A stretch of 64,000 bases of DNA, taken from positions 2,046,001 through 2,110,000 of the forward strand of contig OY755179.1 of the NCBI GenBank assembly GCA_963576735.1. The letters run 5' to 3'. Position numbers and translations under genes: made by a program. Of this stretch, positions 56,385 to 64,000 are shown one piece after another. The stretch is from Bedellia somnulentella (taxonomy: Eukaryota > Arthropoda > Insecta > Lepidoptera > Bedelliidae). Under the pieces are notes generated by a model. That model was not told the origin of the DNA and did no database searches. It saw nothing but the letters and a program-made list of their open reading frames with translations. Each line of letters begins with the position of its first letter. Position 1 is the first letter of the stretch.

Positions 56385-57163
56385 GTACTGGGGATGTAAA
56401 AGTAACGCTTTTTAAATATTTTTGCCAGTCGTTCTACGCTTGTAGCTTGTGGTCCAACTACACGAAATACACCTACAATGCTTTGCGTTTCCTTTATAAT
56501 AATGTATTCAGGGCTCAGTTTGGACTTCCGCGGTAATGCAGCGCCTCGGGCCTGTTTGCTGATGTTGGGGTTTATGACTTTTTTACAATCATGCGTAAAA
56601 AGTTGCATCTCTACTGCGAAGAGCTCGTGGAAGTTCAAACTGTATCCTTAAAATGATTGTAGAAAGGTGTAACTCCTCCCTTCATACTAGGTTCTTCACC
56701 CTTCATGCTGTACGGGGGTGACTGGACCTTGTGTATTTAAACATTCTAATCTTTCTCTTGTTTGTTTTTTACTAACATAGACAATAAGTAAAATACTAAC
56801 ACTAAATATGGACTAAAATTGTCTGAAAATAAAATATTTTTATTTTATTAATAGAATAACCTTCGAAACTATTTTGTAGTTCAATCTTCCGTGGGGAGAG
56901 AAAACAAAGTGGTATGAAACGCATTTATGTATGGCTATGGCTTAAGCAGATATTAGGGTTTTAAGCTCAATTGGTGTGCGTGTGGTACAAAAAACTAAGG
57001 ATACAGGGTACATAGTATTGACAAAATTTTCTGAACGTATATTTCCTAAGCCCCTTTTTGACAGGCCACTTGTACTCACAGGGGACAATACTATCAGCGC
57101 TTATAATTCAAAGCTATGTGAGTTTTTCACGAATTTCATCATCATCACAGCCCATACACGTGC

Positions 57164-57301
57164 CACCTAGGGATTCGAACCTATGTATATATATATACAT
57201 AGGTTCGAATCCCTAGGTGTGTATGTAATGCTATGTATATATATATATATACATAATTATGTATGTTTTATTATATATATATAATAAAACATACATAATT
57301 A
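57164..57301. repeat. Two adjacent perfect palindromes
   Basis: 57164-57219 (56 bp) reads CACCTAGGGATTCGAACC at the left and its exact reverse complement at the right, around a TA-rich centre. 57254-57301 (48 bp) is a second one with arms TAATTATGTATGTTTTATTA. A further (TA)n tract lies between. Both could extrude as hairpins. Confidence 0.8.
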
Positions 57302-57525
57302 CGGCTATCAATCCTTAGAAGGGGTAGCCAGAGCTTCGGAATAAGAAATTCCTTAGATTTTCTTCACGTTTGGAAGTTTGGTGGGGAAAAGTTTGTAAAG
57401 CAATGTTTTTGGTGACGGGAATCCAACCGAATCGCCCAAAAACTTAAAAAGCCCCGATACGCCTCTTACGATCACTCATGCAAAGAAATAGGGTAGTGCT
57501 ATTTTAAGCCACAATACACAGCATA
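57285..57525 (-). mobile_element. Family A repeat
   Basis: TACGGCTATCAATCCTTAGA at the left and AGCCACAATACACAGCA at the right. Its tail side merges into the second palindrome. Confidence 0.65.
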
Positions 57526-57639
57526 GTAAAAATTATTGCTATTATTTATACATTACTCAATCTCAATCTTACACGTTCATGCCCTAAATGGCATAGATAT
57601 TTCTATCTTCTATAGCCGTGAGTATATATATGTATGTGA

Positions 57640-57755
57640 TACTTCTACTTCTGAACACCACATGACATTTTTGTCACCTGGTGTTCGAGGTACCCACGTT
57701 TTGCTTGGACAGCGCATTCATGAGATTAGTTAAAGGGCAGGCTTATCGCCTCACA
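57640..57755 (-). mobile_element. Family B SINE, partial
   Basis: ACTTCTGAACACCACATGAC through TACCCACGTTTTGCTTGGAC to a break near CAGGCTTATCGCC. Confidence 0.55.
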
Positions 57756-57782
57756 ATTAAGTTTCTACTATGCATATCTATA

Positions 57783-58829
57783 CGTCGTGGCCATATCGTA
57801 GATTTGAACACATCGTGAAATGATCGATCAAATTAAGTGGCCAACTTAATTTGACCAGATCATAAAATCGTTTAACGATTAACGATTAACGATTTTGTCA
57901 TCCAGTCGCTTGGCCAGATCGTAGAAAAAGGGTGACCTGTGAAATGCGATCCAAACTCTACGGTTTTTTAACATATTGCTCAGTTTTATCGTAATTTGCA
58001 AAGTACTCGAGAACCTTTTCGTCGACAACTCTTTTGTTTTCAGTTTCTTCCTCGCTTAATAACAAATTATTAACTACTAGTGGATCGGCCCCGCTTCGCA
58101 CGGGTAGCGTAGTTGTAAAAATATTGGAGGTTTCTTCAATCACTGCTCAAGCGTTATGAAATTAGCGCCTTTATTACAACTTACAGCACTCATGTCTGAA
58201 TATAGTGTTACTTTGTGATTTTGAAAGCGCTTTTATGATCGGTTCAGATTAATATCTCCGAAATTAAGCTAATTTTTAGGTTTTAATTGATGCAACTACT
58301 GGCGCCATCTAGTACGTAATATGTAAATTACTAAGGATTTGGTTTTGATCGCGTGCGACTATTATGTTGGGACTATTAATTTTGGTGTTTCTATACCGAT
58401 TTCTATGATTCTTTTTTTATTGAGTAGGTAATAATGTTAACTTTTGAAATAAGGGTGATTGAGAGTATTATAAACGTAAGAGAAAACAAATATAATCAGA
58501 ATGCGCCGAACTGCTAAGCTATCAGGAGTTACACGTGTTGTTGTGAGTCAACCATAAAAGATAGACATATACTGTTGAGGAATATTTTTTAGATAATTTT
58601 ATGTAGAATATTTCCGTCATACGTGATTTCTATGTAACTTTGACTATTATGGCTGCACACGCGACGGAAGCTTAAAAAATGGAGTAACTTCTCCCGTTTT
58701 CCCAAAATTCCCCTTTACTATTCTGCTGGAAAGTATACAAAAACTTGCCCAGGAGTATGAAGAATAATTGTACCAAGTTTCGTTAAAATCCGTCGAGTAG
58801 TTTTTGTTTCCATAAGGAACATATAAACC

Positions 58830-58895
<66 letters not shown>

Positions 58896-59320
58896 AATTT
58901 TACTGATTGCATTTTTGGCATCAGTATCGATCACTAATCACCCCCTGATAGTTATTTTGAAAATATATTCCATGTACAGAATTGACCTCTCTACAGATTT
59001 ATTATAAGTATAGATTTTACTGCGAGAAAAATCACTTTTGCCAGCGGCCGCCATCTTCACACATAAACACAGCGTTTTCAGTGCCTCTAGCGGTAATTAA
59101 TGTAACTACTTAACGATATGATGACCAAATAATCTTAACCATTTCATGAAGAGGCCGCGCGTTTAGTTGCCCACATCGAGAAACGATTTCTTATCATTGA
59201 TCAGCCCAAAGCACATCACGATGTGGCCAATAAACCGTTGAACATTTCATGAAAAACGACTATTTCATGAAATTATCGATCATTTCATGATGTGTTCAAA
59301 TTTACGATATGGCCACGACA
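57783..59320. mobile_element. Inverted-repeat transposon with a nested Helitron
   Basis: Ends GTCGTGGCCATATCGTAGAT and ATCTACGATATGGCCACGAC-like are inverted repeats over about 45 bp. TA lies on both sides (57781-57782 and 59321-59322), allowing one mismatch at the outermost base. The interior has palindromic ATTTCATGAAAT motifs. A short minus frame next to the Helitron (58076-57958, EEETENKRVVDEKVLEYF) may be a transposase scrap but is not recognised. The Helitron at 58077-59014 is nested in it. Confidence 0.6.
58077..59014 (-). mobile_element. Non-autonomous Helitron, copy 4 (938 bp)
   Basis: A|CTAG at the left, TATAAGTATAGA at the right on +, and a (CAGA)n tract at 58832-58892. Very close to copies 1 and 3. 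Confidence 0.82.
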
Positions 59321-59329
59321 TAGCAAAGT

Positions 59330-62300
59330 GCAGCTCTAAATAAAACACAGATTTAGGTAAACTTCGATTGTATTCATATCATTAAGCACAGTGAAATAGA
59401 TTTAATACACAATTCAAATTAAAACAATTATAGCTGTAGCCACCTAAAAGAAGCTCATATTTGAATAGACAAAGTAATGGGTAATATTTATCTTGTATTT
59501 CAATTAAATGAAACCAAGGTCAGAGTTCAGAACGTAACAGAATATAGTGTATCTTGACAGAATAAATAACAAAACGGGGTAGTTTCAGTTGTACCTTTTC
59601 GGAATCATTTTAGTTTTACAAGATAAAATTAATTTGGACGAGAGAGTCGAGAGAGAATAATCACCCAACGATAAGACTAACACGTACCGTGTGGGTATTA
59701 GAACCCCTTCCAAATGACTACAGCTACTCAATTACCTAGGACTATCCACGCATAACATCTGCACTGACTGTTCATAAATTTCATCCATCCAATAATACAA
59801 CTTCACAGTATTACACTAAATATTTAGAACCGTTCATATATTTCACTAATTGAAGCAACAAATTTAATTAGAGTTGTAAATATACGGAGCCATCACAAAC
59901 TTCTTTTCTCCCGGAACTATAATCTTCAACATATTTTTCATATCCGCATGCATATTCGATTTTAATTGTTTGTTTATAGTCTCGTTTAGTACTCATTATC
60001 TGATATATGACTCTGAACTTCGTCTTTCTTCTGTTCTGTGCAAAATTTTACTGACTTATTTCCTTAGGTCATATCTTATACGTATTAAACTTTCAGCATT
60101 TGAAACGTACTATTATTTATTCTGTGCATTTGATTTTAATAGTTTGTGATGGCCCAGTATACATGGTATATATTCACTTGAGCACTACAGTATGTCTATT
60201 GTAGGATATTTAAATTGATGCTAGACAATTTTATCCTAGTCCTATTGAATTTGGTCATTTGTCAAACCATTATTAGACGAATGCAGATAAAGAATTTTAG
60301 ATAATTAATAAGTTCTAACAACAACATGTACAATATTGATTCGTACGCAACATCAACGTTAGTTATAATAATTTAGAGTAGTGCTTACAACAAAGTACGC
60401 CCACCACTTCAAGCAACACCCACTTTGAAACATTAATCAACTTACCACTTTTTAGGAATGTTATATTTAAGCTACATTTTTTAGTTTATAAACTAAACAT
60501 TTTTACACAAAAACACATTCAAACACGTAAGTAAACAATAATAGCGCATACACATTCAAAATAAACCAAAGTCAAATCTTAAACATTTACCGATTATGTT
60601 ATAGAGAGTATATTATCCTATAGATTTTGAATTAGGTAGCTGATTGTAATAATCATAATATTGTCCTTAAAAATACATTTTGATGGCAGTGGCGGTGACA
60701 TTACAACAGTGCATTGACAACAATATTTTAGATAGTCGTGTGAAGGATTTAGAACCTTTAGTTTCAAACATTAGATCATAACAATCAGTGTTATCTACGG
60801 ATGAGAAACAAGCGTGTGTTTTCTTAACTAATTATCAACCGTATTGCTTATTTCGTCGTCATTTCTATCTGATTGTGATATCAAATATCATATTGAATCC
60901 TGCATACAGCACTGCACCAAAACTGCATAGCATATGAGCAGTCTTTACTACTTTAATGAGGCCCATTTGACATGCTAGTAAGTTCCGTTTTTTAACCGAC
61001 TTCAAAAAAAGGAGTGTTCTCAATTCGACCGTATATTTTTTTTGATTAAAGTTTTGGTCTATGGTATCGAACGTATACACACGGCGTCGTTTCATTCTGT
61101 CTGTCTTCATGTCACAGCTATTTATAATTTTTTTACTATGGTTGTTCGAAAACAATTGCCCTTTAATTTATAGCCTTATTTTTCAGATTTGATGAAAATT
61201 TATATTTAACATTGATTATAATTATTAATTTAAAAGTTACTCATTGAAGAAGATTGAGTTTAACTTTGACAAAGATCCCCTTTAATATATTCTAAAAAGT
61301 TACCAATTTACATAATGTATGTATGTACAATCTTACTAAATTTCAAGCGAAGATAATCATTCCGTTGGATTTCAATAAAAACATTATTTATTTTCCCTCA
61401 ATGCACAACAAAACACTTCAGGATATACTATAAAACATTTTAGATAACAAAAAACAGTACCAACTATGCCAAATTTAACGTTTTTAATAAGTAATAGGAA
61501 TTTAAGATGTTTTTTCATTTACACACAACATTCTGTTTGTTTCAGCTCTGTCTAATGTTCCGTAGAATTTCAATTTGGAAGCACTGGGTTCTCGTTGCTA
61601 CTTATCACGTTAACAACTACATTATTTCAACAGATAAATCTCTTATATTATTTTCTACTAACAAGTTGCATTAATGTTCTCACATTAGTCTAACACCTAA
61701 GGGGAAAAAAACGGTGTTTTAGATACTTTATATTTTTCCTATCGCGCAAACACTACTGGATTACATACAAGAAAATATTCTAAATATTAGAATGGATTAT
61801 AGTACTTTAACTATATTTTTCTTCATTACAATTCAAACTTAGTAGGATGTAAATAAAGACTGATATTTGAATAGTGCTGATGAATGTGTTTTAACTAGGA
61901 TTATAATAGTGCTGATATTATTACGATATGTTACTGTGATGAATATATCTCTATTTTTTGTTACTGAAACATAAATATTATGATAAATATTCATTATCGA
62001 ATCAACATTAACATAGTAATCATTATTTATGAAGTGTGATCTCTAATAAAAATTAATTTAGTTCACACACATACATTTGTCCCCTTCAAACTTCTAAAAA
62101 AATCAGCTATTATAATTTCTTCCATTATCTGTATGAGTGTTTTTCTGTTCGCAATAAAATTGTATTGTAGCCATACTAAAGGGCATAGACAATAATAAAT
62201 AAAGACCTACCATCAACTTAACTTGTAAATACATTTATCCGTCTCTGCCCTAACGAAAATATAAATTTACGTTCAGAAATTGGCGCTAGCGCAAAATAAC

Positions 62301-62400
62301 AATTTTACGCGGCAACAATGACATCATGGCGCCCCTAATACTTTTTAAACAATAATCCATCCACACCAACCTCCTTTCGCGCCGTCTTATTTACTAAAGA
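59330..62400. other. Intergenic stretch and 3' flank without a recognisable gene
   Basis: AT-rich. One ACCGACTTCAAAAAAAGGAG motif (60996), also seen at the left end of the window, marks old repeat material. The right part before 62404 should contain the 3' UTR of the uridine phosphorylase gene. Nothing else is supported. Confidence 0.45.
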
Positions 62401-62403
62401 GTT

Positions 62404-63963
62404 TTAGTCATAAGTTTCGGATTCTTGCTGCACGAGTTTGAACCTCCTTGGGCTCTTGACGGCGATCGAGCCATGGCCGTCGAACGACAGACGGCCCTTC
62501 ATCTGCAGATATCTGGGAATAGTTAGATTTCATCAAATAATTTTCTGTGGTAGTATGATGTTTTTGAGATAATTTCAAATACAGTGGAGTCCGCTATTTA
62601 GTCGTCATTCATGAAGCTAATGTGCCATTTGTTTCCATTGGAGCAGGGAGAGATTATGTAAGACAATTAAAAAAAACCGTGGGTGTTCGTAAAAGGCGGC
62701 TAAAAGAATTAGGGCTTTATTGGTGATTTTTGGGCGATATCGTTGGAGATTTGTTTATCAACAATCCCACCCATCACCAAAAATCTTGGCTTTACCAACA
62801 ATATTTTCGCCACTTAACTTCCAAAAGGAGCTGAAGAATTTCTTATTTTGAAACTCTGGCTACCCCTTCTAGGGAATAATAGTCATGAGTATATAACTTA
62901 TGTATGTATGTCGGCTCGTGTAGTGTCGGCTTAGAATAACACTACCCCATTTCTACCCGTGGGTGATCGTAAGAGGCGACTAAGGGTATAGGGGCTTTTT
63001 AAGTGATTTTTGGGCGATGTGGTTGGAGACCCGTCACCAAAAACGTTTATTATTATCATCTTTTCCCCAATCAACTTCCAAAAGTGGCTGAGGAATTTAT
63101 CATTCCAAAGCTCTGGCTACCTCGTTAAGGGATTTATAGCCGTGAGTATATGTATGTTAAAACTTTTTAATAATTTTACCTTTTAATGTACCGACAGATA
63201 AGTTTAGTGGGGCGTTGTTGCCATTCATCCAACACTTCCTTCGGAGCAAGAACCTGAAATAATATAAATCCATCCGTTTTTTAAATGTAGCTGACACGAC
63301 AGACTTTGTACTGTCAAATTTGCTTATGAAAAAATCTTAGGCGTTTTTTCCACTACTCTTAGTTCAATCAGCCGTGAATATTTTATTGGTAATTTTGTTC
63401 CGTGATAAAAGGATCCTATGTCTTAATCTTGCATTCTGCCAAATTTCATTCATATACATTATGTACTTGAGGAGCCTTTTCGCCTCAAACACACAAAACT
63501 TCTAAACTTTCACTTTTATAATATTTATAGGATAGTCTATAGCGACTCCACCTCGACAATATCCAATAGAATTTGAGCACCCGTCATTCAAATATTTTGA
63601 ACTACGCACCCAAATTACGTTGGTTCGTTCACCTATCAAATATTCTACCAAACAACTGCTTGCCTGATCTCCCTTAAGCCTATCGGGCAGCGTGAAGCCG
63701 ACGACTCTCTCTCAATGTGGACCACCCGGCAAACATTCCAATATCCAATAGCATTGGTCCACCCGTCATAGAAATACCGGCCTACACACCTGAATTATAT
63801 TGGACCACCAGTCACACATTAAAATATCGAAATGTTCGTCCACCTGTCATACAAATACGAAACTCACCTGATCTCCCTTCAGTCTGTCGAGCAGCGTGAC
63901 GCACACGACGGCGGCGGTCACGCCCGCGTGGTGCGTCAGCGCCGCGAACGCCAGTGATTCCAT
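62404..63963 (-). CDS. Uridine phosphorylase, last three coding exons (partial)
   Basis: Exons on minus: 63963-63868, 63253-63192 and 62512-62404, with canonical AG acceptors and GT donors and matching phases (0, 0, 2). The protein reads MESLAFAALTHHAGVTAAVV..., CVTLLDRLKGDQ, then VLAPKEVLDEWQQRPTKLIC, then RYLQMKGRLSFDGHG..., ending at a TAA at 62404. The ME(S/A)..FAA..H.AG...AVVCVTLLDRL.GDQ pattern with W/YQQRP is the C-terminal part of the eukaryotic uridine phosphorylase (PNP/UDP family). The enzyme splits uridine with phosphate to uracil and ribose-1-phosphate. The M-E-S segment belongs to the nucleoside-binding site. The tail after LQMKG is longer than in the mammalian enzyme. The upstream exons, including the true start, lie beyond the right edge, and the Met at 63963 is internal. 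Confidence 0.85.
62675..63159 (+). mobile_element. Two adjacent family A repeats in the last uridine phosphorylase intron
   Basis: The first copy (62675-62911) is diverged and lacks its 5' end. The second (62918-63159) is full, from GTGTAGTGTCGGCTTAGAAT to GTGAGTATATGTATG. Both point the same way, antisense to the gene. Confidence 0.7.
63540..63868. repeat. Degenerate tandem duplication including the end of an exon
   Basis: Two units of about 190-200 bp: CAATATCCAATAGAATTTGA (63557) and CAATATCCAATAGCATTGGT (63738) begin parallel stretches. In each, the block CCTGATCTCCCTTMAGYCTRTCG follows, at 63666 (decayed) and 63867 (real exon). The duplication thus copied the donor side of the uridine phosphorylase exon. 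Confidence 0.65.
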
Positions 63964-64000
63964 CTGGAAAGAAAAATCTAGTTATTTATTTGCTGCATTA

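Larger units (their letters stand above)
35283..56855 (+). pseudogene. Decayed LINE, split by a 21-kb insertion (35283-35380 and 56385-56855)
   Basis: Left part on + encodes DIERERRALSVRGNMLAHRF. The right part encodes DVKVTLFKYFCQSFYACSLW, YNALRFLYNNVFRAQFGLPR and then SASGLFADVGVYDFFTIMRK. These are the C-terminal reverse-transcriptase region typical of insect non-LTR elements. Taking out 35381-56376 and one copy of TGCTCGGT joins the two halves in one frame at ...ARCTGD. Stops at the start of the left part and after GLPR show it was already dead or has since decayed. The AT-rich tail lies near 56855. The minus-strand ORF at 56300-56638 is only its shadow. Confidence 0.82.

Noticed and set aside
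56300..56638. A 112-aa minus-strand gene
   Set aside because: The plus strand encodes a clear LINE reverse-transcriptase C-terminus across the same bases, and this ORF crosses the end of the 21-kb transposon.

Overview
The window looks like a piece of a lepidopteran (moth or butterfly) nuclear genome. It is AT-rich, intron-containing and dense in transposable elements of kinds common in Lepidoptera: Helitrons ending in CTAG|T, tRNA-derived SINEs, LINEs and an insect errantivirus. Assignment to Lepidoptera rests on this repeat style plus the gene content. No search was run.

Three host genes can be supported. (1) A secreted His/Tyr/Pro-rich protein is encoded on + in three exons (5737-9049). 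(2) A cuticular protein with a Rebers-Riddiford-type chitin-binding end is also on +. Its 33-nt first coding exon (10616-10648) carries the start of the signal peptide and is separated by a 22.2-kb intron from the main exon (32898-34478). (3) The last three coding exons of a uridine phosphorylase lie on - (62404-63963), and the rest of that gene runs off the right edge.

The 22-kb intron of the cuticle gene holds a LINE on the opposite strand with both ORFs open (26840-31560). It also holds two Helitrons, several SINEs and other LINE remnants.

The most striking region is 35373-56384, a nest of at least six levels. A decayed LINE was hit by a DNA transposon of about 21 kb (35381-56376). That transposon has roughly 300-bp inverted termini and an 8-bp (possibly 9-bp) target duplication, and carries a Mutator-type transposase remnant. 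Removing it restores the LINE reading frame exactly. Inside it are a TA-flanked non-autonomous element (copy 1), a Helitron-like piece, a tRNA SINE and two LINE pieces in opposite orientations. An errantivirus (gypsy-like endogenous retrovirus) with gag, pol and env sits in the 3' UTR of one of those LINEs, with target duplication AGCC. Its env is interrupted by a Helitron and its 3' LTR by a hAT element (duplication GTCAGCAC). The hAT transposase frame is interrupted by copy 2 of the TA-flanked element. That copy is in turn interrupted by a 2.1-kb element with 680-bp inverted arms, CACAGTG ends and a GC-rich 5-bp duplication, which points to Transib, the superfamily related to RAG1.

The left end (1-2900) holds a Helitron helicase remnant carrying a MITE, then a foldback element containing a hAT MITE that itself contains a SINE. 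The right end (57150-59330) has two adjacent perfect palindromes and a further inverted-repeat element with a Helitron inside. The stretches 2890-5736, 17000-20400, 24800-25735 and 59330-62400 show no gene that I can support.
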